Origin: Noviherbaspirillum autotrophicum
GTDB taxonomy: Bacteria; Pseudomonadota; Gammaproteobacteria; Burkholderiales; Burkholderiaceae_D
DNA: 64,000 nucleotides
Direction: 5' to 3'
Assembly: GCF_000818395.1 (NCBI RefSeq)
Contig: NZ_JWJG01000028.1
Coordinates: 4,542,615-4,606,614 of the forward strand
Each line of letters opens with the position of its first letter. Position 1 is the first letter of the stretch. The position numbers were made by a program, and so were the translations under genes. This document shows positions 29,287 to 38,785 of this stretch, piece after piece. The notes beneath the pieces are model-generated. The model had not been told where the DNA came from. It saw only the letters and a program-made list of their open reading frames with translations, and searched no databases.

Positions 29287-29846
29287 AAAAATTACTTCTT
29301 TTGAAAGAATAAAGAAAACACAAGTATAAATCGCAATGCATGTCAGGAATGCATTTGCATTATCAGGAACATTACTTCCGGAAAAGCCACCCCAATGGGC
29401 GACGATTTGGGAGAAATCTTGTCATTCATGACATAAAATGACAAAAACCGTCAGGATAAAAGACAAAAGCTGTTTGGTTTTCCTGTCAGACCAGCAATGG
29501 GTGCTGGAAAATGCCACGCCGGAGGCTGGCATGCTGCTTGCGATACGGAATATCTATGACTGTGGGCAGCGCAAATAGTTTGCCCATAATCGCCAGGAAT
29601 CGCGATTTTTGCTGCCCTGCGACACAACACCGGGCTCCCGTTCCAACGTGGAGCGGCGGTGCCCGTCCCCAGTCGCCGCTCCGACTGTCGCGTGTCCGGC
29701 TACTGCGGCTCAAGCCGGACAGGCGCTTCTTTTCATTCCGCTTCGGCGAGCCGCTCCGCAACGCTGTAGTAACGGGCGATTACCCGCCTTGCCCGACACT
29801 GCCCAACAATGATCGTCCTGCCCATTTGACAATCGAGGAGACAATC
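29287..29846. other. Long intergenic region between gspG and the DJ-1/PfpI gene
   Basis: A 560-base stretch between divergent genes. The gspG-proximal half is AT-rich and holds the repeats listed separately. The other half holds two hairpins in series: 29651-29658 with 29674-29681, and TGTCCGGCT (29693-29701) with 29713-29721, followed by a T-rich run near 29729. The second could be a terminator or leader element. An open frame covering it lacks any homology and is not called. Confidence 0.5.
29421..29468. promoter_or_regulatory. Palindrome and direct repeats upstream of the T2SS operon
   Basis: GTCATTCATGAC (29421-29432) is a 5-2-5 palindrome. ATAAAATGACAAAA (29433-29446) and ATAAAAGACAAAA (29456-29468) repeat in direct orientation 23 bases apart, about two helical turns. 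They lie 135-180 bases upstream of gspG, a likely place for an operator, but no regulator can be named. Confidence 0.4.
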
Positions 29847-30428
29847 ATGGCTGCAAAAAATATTCTGATGCTGGTCGGCGACTTTGGCGAGGATTACGAA
29901 ATCATGGTGCCGTTCCAGGCGCTGCAGGCAGTCGGACATCAGGTGCATGCGGTATGCCCCGGCAAGAAGGCGGGCGACTACGTCATGACGGCGATCCACG
30001 ACTTCGAGGGTCATCAGACTTACAGCGAGAAGCCGGGCCACCGCTTTGCGCTCACCCACGACTTCGACGCGGTGCAGCCGGCGAGCTATGACGCGCTGCT
30101 GGTGCCCGGCGGACGTGCCCCGGAATACCTGCGCCTGAACCCGAAGGTGCTGGAGGTCGTGCAGCACTTCGGCAAGGCCGGAAAACCGATCGCCGCCATT
30201 TGCCATGGCGCCCAAATCCTTGCCGCAGCCGGCGTCCTCGAGGGCAAGCGCTGCTCCGCCTATCCGGCGTGCCGTCCGGAGGTAGAGCAAGCCGGCGCGC
30301 ACTTTGCCGAAATCGAAGTGAATGCGGCGGTAACGGACGGCAATCTCGTCACCGCCCCGGCGTGGCCCGCCCATCCGGCGTGGATCGCCCAATTCCTGAG
30401 CCTGCTGGGAACCCGGCTCACGCTTTAA
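29847..30428 (+). CDS. DJ-1/PfpI-family protein
   Basis: A 193-residue member of the DJ-1/PfpI superfamily, which includes proteases, deglycases and chaperones. The nucleophile cysteine elbow [14 protein letters not shown] and the upstream GGRAPEYLR motif are clear, as is the glutamate in GDFGEDYE. It resembles the YhbO/PfpI branch. A GAGGAG ribosome-binding site precedes the ATG at 29847. Its activity is not predictable with confidence. Two small genes follow on the same strand. Confidence 0.88.
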   Translation: MAAKNILMLVGDFGEDYEIMVPFQALQAVGHQVHAVCPGKKAGDYVMTAIHDFEGHQTYSEKPGHRFALTHDFDAVQPASYDALLVPGGRAPEYLRLNPKVLEVVQHFGKAGKPIAAICHGAQILAAAGVLEGKRCSAYPACRPEVEQAGAHFAEIEVNAAVTDGNLVTAPAWPAHPAWIAQFLSLLGTRLTL

Positions 30429-30496
30429 CGCGCCGCAGATGGGGATGCTCAAAACGGATTATGATTTGCGCATCCCCTTCGTTTTCAGGAGCGATC

Positions 30497-30853
30497 ATGT
30501 GCGAACTGTTCGTCAAGGCCGATCCCGCGCTCTATGAATGCCGGGCGCGCTCGATCCGCCTGCATGGCGCGGTCACCTCGATCCGGCTCGAAAACCTGTT
30601 CTGGGGCGTGCTGGAAGAAATCGCATCGCGCGACGGCATGACCACCAACCGCCTTATCACCAAGCTGTACGATGAGCTGATTGCCTACCGGGGCGAAATC
30701 GACAACTTCACGTCGTTCCTGCGCGTGTGCTGCCTGCGCTATCTGTCGCTGATGGTCGACGGCGCAATTTCAGCCGATCAGAGCGTTCCGCTCGCGCAGG
30801 CGCATTTGCCCCTCATGCATGGAACAAACATGCCGCTGATGCAGTCTCGATAA
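30497..30853 (+). CDS. Ribbon-helix-helix domain protein
   Basis: A 118-residue protein with a ribbon-helix-helix domain of the RHH_4 type (about 18-75: RSIRLHGAVTSIRLENLFW and GMTTNRLITKLYDEL), likely DNA-binding. Targets are unknown. A CAGGAG ribosome-binding site precedes the ATG. It lies 68 bases after the PfpI gene and may share its transcript. Confidence 0.78.
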   Translation: MCELFVKADPALYECRARSIRLHGAVTSIRLENLFWGVLEEIASRDGMTTNRLITKLYDELIAYRGEIDNFTSFLRVCCLRYLSLMVDGAISADQSVPLAQAHLPLMHGTNMPLMQSR

Positions 30854-30894
30854 CACGTATTGCCACCAATACTGTCCGTCAAGGAGACTGCCTT

Positions 30895-31224
30895 ATGTTG
30901 CACCACGCCACTTCCGGAGAACTGATCGACGTTCGCCCGCTCGCAGACAAATTGCCCCAATCGATATCGACCGCATTACTGAGAACGGACAATCTGGAAG
31001 TGATGCGACTCGTTTTACCTGCGGACAAGTCGATGCCGGAACATCATGTGCCGGGTGAAATTACGCTGCTATGCCTGGAAGGAACAGTTGAACTGCAGGC
31101 ACATGACAAGACGCAGGTTCTGCAACAGGGGCAGATGATCTATCTTATCGGAAACGTACCTTACGCTCTGCGCGCACTCGAGGACTCCTCGGTGCTGATG
31201 ACGATGCTGCGCAAGCCGGAATGA
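30895..31224 (+). CDS. Small cupin-domain protein
   Basis: A 109-residue single-domain cupin. The metal-binding motif 1 appears as MPEHHVPGEITLLCLEG and motif 2 as QQGQMIYLIGNVPYAL. The second motif lacks the usual histidine, so metal binding may be incomplete. An AAGGAG ribosome-binding site lies upstream. The substrate is unknown. It follows the ribbon-helix-helix gene by 41 bases. Confidence 0.78.
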   Translation: MLHHATSGELIDVRPLADKLPQSISTALLRTDNLEVMRLVLPADKSMPEHHVPGEITLLCLEGTVELQAHDKTQVLQQGQMIYLIGNVPYALRALEDSSVLMTMLRKPE

Positions 31225-31301
31225 TGTTCGCACTCGCCGTCACCCTGCCTGCGCCATGGAAAATGAATGATGCGAAAGGTAGTGAGGCGACGCGCCCGGA
31301 A

Positions 31302-32330
31302 TCAGGCTCGCTCGTCGCGCGGGTCGCGCGATAAAAGACTCTCCACCATGTCGCGCGGTGAGCCGCCGTCGAACAGCACTGCCGCGACGGCATTTGCAAT
31401 CGGCATTTCGACCTGATGTTGGGCCGCCAGCGCACGCACTGCCCGCGCACAACGCACACCCTCGGCGACATGGCCGAGTTCCGTCACGATGGCGTCGAGC
31501 TTCTTGCCCTGCGCCAAACCGAGCCCCACCTGGCGATTGCGCGACAAGTCGCCAGTGCACGTCAGGATCAGATCGCCGATCCCAGCCAGCCCCATGAAGG
31601 TTTCCGCGCGCCCGCCAAGCGCAATGCCAAGCCGGGTGATTTCGGCCAGCCCGCGCGTAATCAGCGCGGCGCGCGCATTGAGCCCGAGCCCCAAGCCATC
31701 GACGACGCCGGTGGCGATGGCGAGGATGTTCTTGACTGCGCCGCCGACCTCCACGCCGACCAGGTCATCGGTCGAATAGACACGCATGCCGTGCCCATGC
31801 ACTGCGCCCACGACCAGCTCGCGCAGCGCCGGCGAATCGGACGCAATCGTCAAGGCGCACGGCAGGCCGCGCGCCACTTCCTGTGCGAAGGATGGGCCCG
31901 ACAAGGCGCCGAGCGCCACTTCCGTACCCAGCATGTCGCGCGCAACCTGATGCGGCAGCAGGCGCGTCTGTTCTTCGAAACCCTTGCACAGCCAGACCAG
32001 ATTGGGGATTGGATGCGCCTGCAATCGCTGCGTCAGCGGGCGCAACCCGGCGACCGCCGACGCGACGATCAAGAGTGCCTCGGGATTGCCCGCCACATGC
32101 GCCACTGCCTCGTCAAATCCGGAGGTGACCTGCAAGCTGTCGGGCAAGGCGAACCCGGGCAGGTAAGCTGCGTTCTCGCGCGTTGTCGCTGCCGAACGCA
32201 TCGCCTGCTCATCGCGCCCCCACAGCAAGACCTGGTGCCGGTCCGCCAGCGCAATGGCGAGCGCCGTGCCCCAGGCGCCCGCGCCTAATATCGAGATCTT
32301 TACCGGGTGTGCTGCTTTTGACGCTTGCAT
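31302..32330 (-). CDS. gpsA: Glycerol-3-phosphate dehydrogenase [NAD(P)+]
   Basis: Makes sn-glycerol-3-phosphate for phospholipid synthesis in the cytosol. The 342-residue protein has the Rossmann motif [12 protein letters not shown], the conserved [22 protein letters not shown], the catalytic-lysine region [17 protein letters not shown], and [18 protein letters not shown]. The ATG at 32330 fits family starts. It is the last gene of the rhodanese-grxC-secB-SH3-gpsA run on this strand; secB-gpsA proximity is common in proteobacteria. Confidence 0.96.
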   Translation of the reverse strand: MQASKAAHPVKISILGAGAWGTALAIALADRHQVLLWGRDEQAMRSAATTRENAAYLPGFALPDSLQVTSGFDEAVAHVAGNPEALLIVASAVAGLRPLTQRLQAHPIPNLVWLCKGFEEQTRLLPHQVARDMLGTEVALGALSGPSFAQEVARGLPCALTIASDSPALRELVVGAVHGHGMRVYSTDDLVGVEVGGAVKNILAIATGVVDGLGLGLNARAALITRGLAEITRLGIALGGRAETFMGLAGIGDLILTCTGDLSRNRQVGLGLAQGKKLDAIVTELGHVAEGVRCARAVRALAAQHQVEMPIANAVAAVLFDGGSPRDMVESLLSRDPRDERA

Positions 32331-32389
32331 GAGTCGCTTACCTCTGTCGACCTCTGTTGTGTTCGAATCCGGCGAACAGGCGTGACGCC

Positions 32390-32836
32390 TCATTCGCCCC
32401 AGACGTCGGATGCCCGCGCGAAGCCGACTTGGCCGTCGCGATGGCGCACCTTGACCCAGCCGGAAGCGATCGGCTCGACCAGTTCCAGCAGCACGCCCTT
32501 GTCGGCGGTGAAAACCAGCGGCGCGGCCTCATCGGCCGAGGCGCGGACTCGGGCGTTTGCCACCCTGACAACCAGGTGGCGCCGCGGCGTCAGGCGCCGG
32601 GCTTCGATCCAGGCCATGTCGCCCGCGGCGTCACGCACCTTGTTCCATTCACCATAGGTCAGCACCACTTCGACCGGCATGCCGCGCGGCGCGACATACA
32701 ACTTGCGTCCCTTGGCCGACGGTGCGTCGTACATCACCGCCGGCGCTGCGCCGACCGACTTGAACTCAATGGCGGCCGCTGCACTGGCAACGGCAGACAT
32801 CGACATGGCAAAAGCCACCAGACGTACAAATTTCAT
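32390..32836 (-). CDS. Exported SH3-domain protein
   Basis: A 148-residue protein with an N-terminal signal peptide ([22 protein letters not shown]). Two bacterial SH3-like repeats follow: one around [23 protein letters not shown] and a second around [17 protein letters not shown] with [21 protein letters not shown]. Such proteins often bind peptidoglycan in the periplasm; that role is inferred. It sits between secB and gpsA. Confidence 0.85.
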   Translation of the reverse strand: MKFVRLVAFAMSMSAVASAAAAIEFKSVGAAPAVMYDAPSAKGRKLYVAPRGMPVEVVLTYGEWNKVRDAAGDMAWIEARRLTPRRHLVVRVANARVRASADEAAPLVFTADKGVLLELVEPIASGWVKVRHRDGQVGFARASDVWGE

Positions 32837-32920
32837 CGATTCACTCCCTCGGCATGTCCCGGTACGCACGGTCGCCTTGCGGCGCGTGTCTTGTCCTTGC
32901 ACCGAAATGCCGTTTGGAAA

Positions 32921-33424
32921 TTAATGCTTCGCGGGCGTGCCGTCCGACATGACGATGCCGGAGTTAGGAGTGCCGCTCTGTTGCTGCTGCTCTGCCAGTG
33001 CTTGCAGGCGCTGCTGGTAGAACGCTTCGAAATTGATCTCGGACAGGTGCACCGGCGGAAAACCAGCGCGCGTGATGATGTCAGCAATATTAGCGCGCAG
33101 GTACGGATAGACGATGTTCGGGCAACCGATGCCGAGCAGCGGGTCGAGCTGTTCAGCCGGGATGTTGGCAGCTTCGAAAATGCCGGCCTGCTTGCCTTCA
33201 ACCAGGAATGCAACCTTGTCCTTGGCCTTGGCAGTGACGGTGATGGTCACGGTCGATTCGAAGACGGTCGGAGCCAGCGCTTCGACGCCGACGTCGACCT
33301 GCACTTCAATGTTCGGCGCTTCCTGCTCCAGGAATACGGCCGGGGAATTCGGCTGTTCGAGCGACAAGTCTTTCAGATAAATCCGCTGGATCTGGAACAC
33401 AGGTTGTTGATTTTGGTCAGCCAT
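32921..33424 (-). CDS. secB: Protein-export chaperone SecB
   Basis: Tetrameric cytosolic chaperone that holds preproteins unfolded for SecA. It is 167 residues with the family's [20 protein letters not shown]-terminus, [15 protein letters not shown] and [20 protein letters not shown]. The C-terminal tail is longer than in E. coli and Gln/Gly-rich. It follows grxC by 72 bases in an order (rhodanese, grxC, secB) that is common in proteobacteria. Confidence 0.97.
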   Translation of the reverse strand: MADQNQQPVFQIQRIYLKDLSLEQPNSPAVFLEQEAPNIEVQVDVGVEALAPTVFESTVTITVTAKAKDKVAFLVEGKQAGIFEAANIPAEQLDPLLGIGCPNIVYPYLRANIADIITRAGFPPVHLSEINFEAFYQQRLQALAEQQQQSGTPNSGIVMSDGTPAKH

Positions 33425-33496
33425 GACACGCTTTCGAAGAAAATAAGAAGGAAAAGGGACGGCGCACGCCGTCCCCCGGTTGTTGAACTGCCAAGT

Positions 33497-33760
33497 CTAC
33501 GCGCCTTGCAGCAGCGGGTCCAGCTTGCCGGCTCGATCCAGCGCAGAGAGGTCGTCGAATCCGCCGACGTGGGTGTCGCCGATATAAATCTGCGGGACAG
33601 TGCGGCGGCCGGTCTTTTCCATCATTTCGGCGCGCTGCTCCGGCTGCAGGTCGACCCGGATTTTCTCGATATTCTCGACACCTTTGGACTTCAGCAGGCG
33701 CTCGGCCATGATGCAATACGGGCAGACGGCGGTGCTGTACATGAGAACGCGTGCGGTCAT
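33497..33760 (-). CDS. grxC: Glutaredoxin 3
   Basis: An 87-residue glutaredoxin with the CPYC active site (C13-C16), TVPQIYIGDTHVGG for glutathione binding, and a compact thioredoxin fold. It reduces protein and glutathione disulfides in the cytosol. It lies 12 bases after the rhodanese gene and upstream of secB. Confidence 0.95.
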   Translation of the reverse strand: MTARVLMYSTAVCPYCIMAERLLKSKGVENIEKIRVDLQPEQRAEMMEKTGRRTVPQIYIGDTHVGGFDDLSALDRAGKLDPLLQGA

Positions 33761-33772
33761 GTCACTGATTCC

Positions 33773-34174
33773 TTACTTAACTAACGGCAAGCTCTGTGCC
33801 TGCCAGGCGGCGACGCCGCCATCCAGGCTGACGGCTTCGGCGAATCCGGCTTGCTTCAGTTGCGATACGGCCTTGGCAGACGTCACGCCGCGCTGGCACA
33901 CGACGATGGCCGTCTTGGACTTGAACTTGTCGAGTTCGCCAATTCGGTTGCTCAGCTCCTTGAGCGGGATGTTGCGCGCATCGCGCAGATGTCCGGCGGC
34001 AAAGTCGCCCGGCTCACGGACATCGACCACGACGGCCTTGCCCTGATTGATCAGCTGCGTCGCCTGCAGCAGGGATACCCGGTCGCCGCGGCGCTGCAGA
34101 TTCGGCCATGCCAGCGCGCCGCCCGATACCAGCGCCAGCGCGACGAGCCAAATGTTATCAATGAGAAATTTCAC
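33773..34174 (-). CDS. Membrane-anchored rhodanese-like protein
   Basis: A 133-residue protein with an N-terminal membrane helix (about 5-23) and one rhodanese domain (about 32-130). The active-site loop is CQRGVTSA with C93, and VVDVREPGDFAAGHLRDARNIP is the typical CH2A-like motif. It resembles E. coli YibN. Sulfur-transfer function is inferred from the family. The start is a GTG at 34174 with a GAGG ribosome-binding site. Confidence 0.9.
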   Translation of the reverse strand: MKFLIDNIWLVALALVSGGALAWPNLQRRGDRVSLLQATQLINQGKAVVVDVREPGDFAAGHLRDARNIPLKELSNRIGELDKFKSKTAIVVCQRGVTSAKAVSQLKQAGFAEAVSLDGGVAAWQAQSLPLVK

Positions 34175-34265
34175 GGTACCTCAATAGTGTTAAACAATCG
34201 CGACATTATAAAATAGAAGCCAATTCGGATCCCGAATCCCCTTTCACTCACTTTCCATCATCACC
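34175..34265. promoter_or_regulatory. Divergent promoter region between the rhodanese gene and gpmA
   Basis: A 91-base divergent gap. On the minus strand, TATAAT (34210-34205) is a perfect -10 hexamer, about 30 bases before the rhodanese start, but no -35 stands out. The same AT-rich patch may serve gpmA. Confidence 0.4.
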
Positions 34266-35012
34266 ATGTACAAAATCGTTTTCATGCGCCACGGCGAATC
34301 CACCTGGAATCTGGACAACCGCTTTACCGGCTGGACCGACGTCGACCTGACCGAAAAAGGCATCGCCGAAGCCCGCCAGGCCGGCAAGATCCTCAAGGAA
34401 GCCGGCTTCACCTTCGACCTGGCCTACACGTCGGTGTTGAAGCGCGCCATCCGCACGCTGTGGCTGACGCTGGACGAGATGGACCTGATGTGGATTCCGG
34501 TCGAGCACGACTGGCGCCTCAACGAGCGCCACTACGGCGCGCTGCAAGGCTTGAACAAGGCTGAAACCGCCGCCAAGTACGGCGACGAACAAGTTCTCGT
34601 CTGGCGCCGCAGCTACGACACGCCGCCCATGCCGCTGGAGCCGAACGACCCGCGCACGTCCTACAATGACCCGCGCTACGCGCAGCTGAAGAAGGAACAG
34701 ATTCCGCTGACCGAGTGCCTGAAAGACACCGTGGCGCGCGTGATGCCGGCCTGGGATGAAGAAATCGCGCCGGCCATCCGCGCCGGCAAGCAGATCCTCA
34801 TTTCCGCCCACGGCAACAGCCTGCGCGCGCTGATCAAGAGCCTGGACGGCATCAGCGACGCCGACATCGTCGGTCTGAACATCCCGAACGGCCAGCCGCT
34901 GGTGTACGAACTGGATGCGGACCTGAAGCCGATCAAGAGCTACTATTTGGGCGATCAGGAAGCAATCGCAGCGGCTATGAAGGCCGTCGCCAGCCAGGGC
35001 AAGTCCAAATAA
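34266..35012 (+). CDS. gpmA: 2,3-bisphosphoglycerate-dependent phosphoglycerate mutase
   Basis: Interconverts 3- and 2-phosphoglycerate in glycolysis and gluconeogenesis. The 248-residue sequence has the catalytic RHGESTWN near residue 9-16, [14 protein letters not shown] with the second acidic residue, and [13 protein letters not shown] with the second histidine. It is the usual length. It lies alone in front of envC-ctpA, on the same strand. Confidence 0.96.
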   Translation: MYKIVFMRHGESTWNLDNRFTGWTDVDLTEKGIAEARQAGKILKEAGFTFDLAYTSVLKRAIRTLWLTLDEMDLMWIPVEHDWRLNERHYGALQGLNKAETAAKYGDEQVLVWRRSYDTPPMPLEPNDPRTSYNDPRYAQLKKEQIPLTECLKDTVARVMPAWDEEIAPAIRAGKQILISAHGNSLRALIKSLDGISDADIVGLNIPNGQPLVYELDADLKPIKSYYLGDQEAIAAAMKAVASQGKSK

Positions 35013-35059
35013 GCAGCCCCATTTCACACTCCATCGGACCGGGCATCAGGGAATTTCGA

Positions 35060-36442
35060 TTGTCTAAGCATCGCATGCGTACCACGTGGAGATTCCTTGC
35101 CACGCTCGGCATCACGGCAGTCATGGCGGGCAGCTTCCTGCCCGCCCATGCCGGAAAAGTCACCGACCGTACCCGGCAAAAGCGCGCCGCCGAAGCCGAG
35201 CGCGCCGAATTGCAGCAAAAGCTCGACTCGCTCAAGCGCGAGATCACGCGCACCGAGTCGGCCAAGAGCGACGCCGCCGATGCGCTGGCGCACTCGGAAG
35301 CCGCCATCTCGCAAGCCAATCGTGCGCTGCGCGACCTGGCCGACGAGCAGAGCGGAATCGAAACCAAGATTACCCAGTTGTCGCAAGAGCAGGAACGGCT
35401 GGCGAAATCGATCGAGGCGCAGAAGAAGCAGCTCGCCACGCTGCTGCGCGAGCACTACGTGGCAGGCAACGAGGATCGCATCAAACTACTGCTGTCGGGC
35501 GACAACCCGAACCGGATCAACCGCGACCTGCAGTACATGGGCTATGTGTCCCAGGCGCAGGCCAAACTGATCGCCACGCTGCGCGCCAACATGGCGGCGA
35601 TCGAAAACAACAAGAGCGCAACCCAGGAAGCGAAGGACGAGCTGGACGAAGTCGCGCAGGAACAGCGCGAGCAGAAAGCCCAGCTCGAGCAGGAAAAGGC
35701 GCGCCGCGCCGCGCTTCTGTCCCAGCTATCGAACAAGCTGGCCGCCCAGCGCAAGCAGGCCGGCCATATCGAACGCGACGAGCAGCGCCTGGGCGGGCTG
35801 GTCGACCGCCTGTCCAAATTAATCGAAGAACAACGCAAGACCGAGGCGGCGCTCCTGGAGAAGCGCCGCCAGGAACAACTGGCGCATGCCGCAGCAAGAA
35901 ACAGTGCCGCCGCGGCGTCCAAAATGAGCTCCGTCAAGGCGAAGGCCCGCAATCCTGATGCAATAGACGATGACGAGCCGCCGCCGAAATTGTTGGGACG
36001 AAATGAACTCACGCCCGATGCCGGCGTCCAAGATCGGGTATTCGGGCGAGCCTTCGGTGCACTGCGCGGACAGCTGCGATTGCCGGTCAAGGGTGACCTG
36101 CTGGCGAAATATGGCAGCAAGCGCGGCGACGGGCCCAGCTGGAAGGGCTTGTTCATCCGCACGGCAGAAGGTGCGGACGTCAAGGCCGTCGCCGGTGGCA
36201 GGGTGGTCTTCGCGGACTGGCTGCGCGGCTTTGGCAATCTGATCATTATTGACCATGGAAGCGAGTACCTGACCATTTATGGCAATAACCAGGCGGTCCT
36301 GAAACATGCTGGCGATCTTGTCAAAACCGGCGACATCATTGCCAGTGCCGGCAACAGCGGCGGCAACGAACAATCGGGTTTATACTTTGAAATGCGGCAT
36401 CAGGGCCGCGCATTTGATCCTCTTGAATGGATTTCTAGGTGA
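35060..36442 (+). CDS. envC: EnvC-like murein hydrolase activator
   Basis: A 460-residue periplasmic protein that activates amidases at the division septum. A signal peptide (about 6-31) precedes a long coiled coil (about 35-270, with repeated Glu/Gln/Lys heptads). A C-terminal LytM/M23 domain (about 340-460) follows. The metal ligands of active M23 peptidases are missing: the first histidine is absent, and the end reads LYFEMRHQGRAFDP instead of HxH. That matches the degenerate EnvC class. The TTG at 35060 has a CAGGG ribosome-binding site; an ATG at 35075 is the alternative. Confidence 0.9.
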   Translation: MSKHRMRTTWRFLATLGITAVMAGSFLPAHAGKVTDRTRQKRAAEAERAELQQKLDSLKREITRTESAKSDAADALAHSEAAISQANRALRDLADEQSGIETKITQLSQEQERLAKSIEAQKKQLATLLREHYVAGNEDRIKLLLSGDNPNRINRDLQYMGYVSQAQAKLIATLRANMAAIENNKSATQEAKDELDEVAQEQREQKAQLEQEKARRAALLSQLSNKLAAQRKQAGHIERDEQRLGGLVDRLSKLIEEQRKTEAALLEKRRQEQLAHAAARNSAAAASKMSSVKAKARNPDAIDDDEPPPKLLGRNELTPDAGVQDRVFGRAFGALRGQLRLPVKGDLLAKYGSKRGDGPSWKGLFIRTAEGADVKAVAGGRVVFADWLRGFGNLIIIDHGSEYLTIYGNNQAVLKHAGDLVKTGDIIASAGNSGGNEQSGLYFEMRHQGRAFDPLEWISR

Positions 36443-36445
36443 CAC

Positions 36446-37927
36446 ATGAGCAGTAAATTGAAGAACTTTGGCCTTATCGGGCTGGGCGTCATCGCGGGCA
36501 TCGCGGGATCGATGCAATTCGAAGCCAGCGCGCAAAAGACGACGACGCCCCTGCCGCTGGAAGAGCTGCGGCAGCTGGCCGACGTGTTCGGCCTGATCAA
36601 GTCCGACTACGTCGAGTCTGTCGAAGACAAGAAGCTGCTCACCGAAGCCATCTCGGGCATGGTCGCCTCGCTCGACCCGCACTCCGCCTATCTGGACAAG
36701 AAGGCGTTCAAGGAACTGCGCGAAGGCACGCAGGGCAAGTTCGTCGGCCTGGGCATCGAGGTCGGGATGGAAGACGGCTATGTGAAGGTGATCTCCCCGA
36801 TCGAGGACTCGCCCGCATTCAAGGCCGGCCTGAAAGCCGGTGACCTGATCACGCGCCTGGACAACACCCCGATCAAGGGCATGACGCTCGACGAGGCCGT
36901 CAAGCGCATGCGCGGCGAACCCAATACCAAGATCACGCTGACCATCGCCCGCAAGGACGAGGACAGGCCGGTCATCGTCACCATCGTGCGCCAGGAAATC
37001 CGGGTGCAGAGCGTGAAGTCGAAAGTGGTCGAACCGGGCTACGCCTGGGTGCGCATCGCGCAGTTCCAGGAGCCGACCGTGGACGATCTGGTGAAGAAGA
37101 TCAACGCGATCTACGCGCAGGAACCGAACCTCAAGGGTCTGGTGCTCGACCTGCGCAATGACCCGGGCGGTGTACTGCCCGGCGCGATCGGCGTATCGGC
37201 CGCCTTCCTGCCGAAGGACGTGCCGGTGGTATCGACCAACGGCCAGTTGCCGGACTCGAAGGCGACGTTCTATGCGCGCCGCGAGTTCTACACCTCGTCG
37301 CGCGCCGCTCTGTCCGATCCGCTGACGAAGCTGCCGGAAGCGGTAAAGAAGGTGCCGATGGTCGTGCTGGTCAACACCGGATCGGCCTCTGCTTCCGAAA
37401 TCGTGGCCGGCGCACTGCAGGATTACAAGCGCGCCACCATCATGGGAACGCAAACCTTCGGCAAGGGTTCGGTGCAGACCATCCGCCAGCTTACGGCCGA
37501 CACCGCCGTCAAGCTGACCACGGCGCGCTACTACACGCCGAACGGCCGCTCGATCCAGGCCAAGGGCATCGTGCCTGACCTGCTGGTTGACGAAACCGCC
37601 GACGGGGACGGCCTGAACGGGCTGCGACTGCGCGAAGCCGACCTGACGCACCACCTGATGAACGACAAGGACAAGGCCAAGGACGACGCGGCGCACGCCA
37701 AGCTGGTCGACGAACTGGAAGAGGAACAGCGCCTGGCGGCACTCGAGAAAAAGCGCAAGCCGCTCGAATTCGGCGGCAAGGAAGACTTCCAGCTGGCGCA
37801 GGCGCTCAATCAGTTGAAGGGCTTGCCGGTACAGCTCTCGAAATCGGCCAAGATCGAGAGCAAGAAGGAAGAAACCATCAACGACAAGAAGAACGGGAAT
37901 GGCAACGGACACGGCGAGAAGAAATAA
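36446..37927 (+). CDS. ctpA: C-terminal processing protease, S41 family
   Basis: Periplasmic serine protease, 493 residues. The N-terminal export signal (about 1-29) is followed by a PDZ domain (about 96-180, GLGIEVGMEDGYVKV) and the protease domain with a catalytic serine in TGSASASEI (311-319) and lysine K340 in FGKGSVQT. The last 70 residues are charged and Lys/Asn/Gly-rich. It follows envC by 3 bases, a common partnership in which peptidoglycan hydrolase factors and their regulatory protease are coexpressed. A strong terminator follows. Confidence 0.95.
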   Translation: MSSKLKNFGLIGLGVIAGIAGSMQFEASAQKTTTPLPLEELRQLADVFGLIKSDYVESVEDKKLLTEAISGMVASLDPHSAYLDKKAFKELREGTQGKFVGLGIEVGMEDGYVKVISPIEDSPAFKAGLKAGDLITRLDNTPIKGMTLDEAVKRMRGEPNTKITLTIARKDEDRPVIVTIVRQEIRVQSVKSKVVEPGYAWVRIAQFQEPTVDDLVKKINAIYAQEPNLKGLVLDLRNDPGGVLPGAIGVSAAFLPKDVPVVSTNGQLPDSKATFYARREFYTSSRAALSDPLTKLPEAVKKVPMVVLVNTGSASASEIVAGALQDYKRATIMGTQTFGKGSVQTIRQLTADTAVKLTTARYYTPNGRSIQAKGIVPDLLVDETADGDGLNGLRLREADLTHHLMNDKDKAKDDAAHAKLVDELEEEQRLAALEKKRKPLEFGGKEDFQLAQALNQLKGLPVQLSKSAKIESKKEETINDKKNGNGNGHGEKK

Positions 37928-37942
37928 CCGTTATCCATGACA

Positions 37943-37973
37943 GAAAAGGCCGCAATGCGGCCTTTTCTTTTTT
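37943..37973 (+). terminator. Rho-independent terminator after ctpA
   Basis: GAAAAGGCCGC (37943-37953) pairs perfectly with GCGGCCTTTTC (37957-37967) around an AAT loop, followed by six T at 37968-37973. It ends the gpmA/envC-ctpA transcript and separates it from moeB. Confidence 0.95.
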
Positions 37974-38026
37974 GGTACTGGAAAGTGCTACATTAGCACC
38001 CCTTTGTGCGCAACACGAAATCCCTC

Positions 38027-38785
38027 ATGAACGACAACCAGCTCCTGCGCTATTCGCGTCATATCCTGCTCGACGAAATCGGCATCGAGGGTCAGGAAAA
38101 ACTGCTGGCGGCGCATGCGCTGGTGATCGGCGCCGGCGGCCTCGGATCCCCGGCGGCGTACTACCTCGCCTCGGCCGGCATCGGCAAGATTACCCTGGTC
38201 GACAACGACAGCGTGGACCTCACGAACCTGCAGCGCCAGATCCTGCACACCACCGAGCGCGTCGGCCAGCCCAAGGCTCAGTCGGGCAAGCAGACTCTGG
38301 AGAGAATCAATCCCGACATCGAGATCGCCGCGCTGGCCGAGCGCGCGGAAGGCGAACGTCTGGCTGAACTGGTCGGTCAGGCGAGCGTGGTACTCGACTG
38401 CAGCGACAACTTTGCGACGCGCCACGCGGTCAACAAGGCCTGCGTCGAACGCGGCGTGCCACTGGTGTCGGGCGCGGCGATTCGCTTCGATGGCCAGATA
38501 TCGGTATTTGATTCGCGCCGCCCGGATACACCTTGCTACGCCTGCCTTTTCCCGCCGGATCAGGAATTCGAGGAAGTCTTGTGCTCGACCATGGGCGTGT
38601 TCGCGCCGTTGGTCGGCATCATCGGCACGATGCAGGCGGCGGAAGCGCTGAAAGTGGTTGCCGGCATCGGCGAGACGCTCGCCGGCCGCCTGTTGCTGCT
38701 GGACGCACGCCACATGGAATGGACCAGCATCCGGGTGGCGCGCAATGCGAGCTGCCCGGTGTGCGGAACTAGTCATCCTGCCTGA
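38027..38785 (+). CDS. Molybdopterin/thiamine adenylyltransferase, MoeB/ThiF family
   Basis: E1-like enzyme that adenylates the C-terminus of a ubiquitin-like sulfur carrier (MoaD or ThiS). The 252-residue protein shows the ATP site GAGGLGSPAAYYLA, VDLTNLQRQILH with the conserved arginine, two CxxC zinc motifs (CYAC, CPVC) and STMGVFAPLVGIIG. Members of this clade can serve both pathways, so MoeB versus ThiF is not decided. The gene end overlaps the converging lipoprotein gene by 17 bases. Confidence 0.93.
   Translation: MNDNQLLRYSRHILLDEIGIEGQEKLLAAHALVIGAGGLGSPAAYYLASAGIGKITLVDNDSVDLTNLQRQILHTTERVGQPKAQSGKQTLERINPDIEIAALAERAEGERLAELVGQASVVLDCSDNFATRHAVNKACVERGVPLVSGAAIRFDGQISVFDSRRPDTPCYACLFPPDQEFEEVLCSTMGVFAPLVGIIGTMQAAEALKVVAGIGETLAGRLLLLDARHMEWTSIRVARNASCPVCGTSHPA

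Noticed and set aside
29511-29846. Upstream extension of the DJ-1/PfpI gene
   Set aside because: Residues before [14 protein letters not shown] do not match the family, and the ribosome-binding site sits just before 29847.
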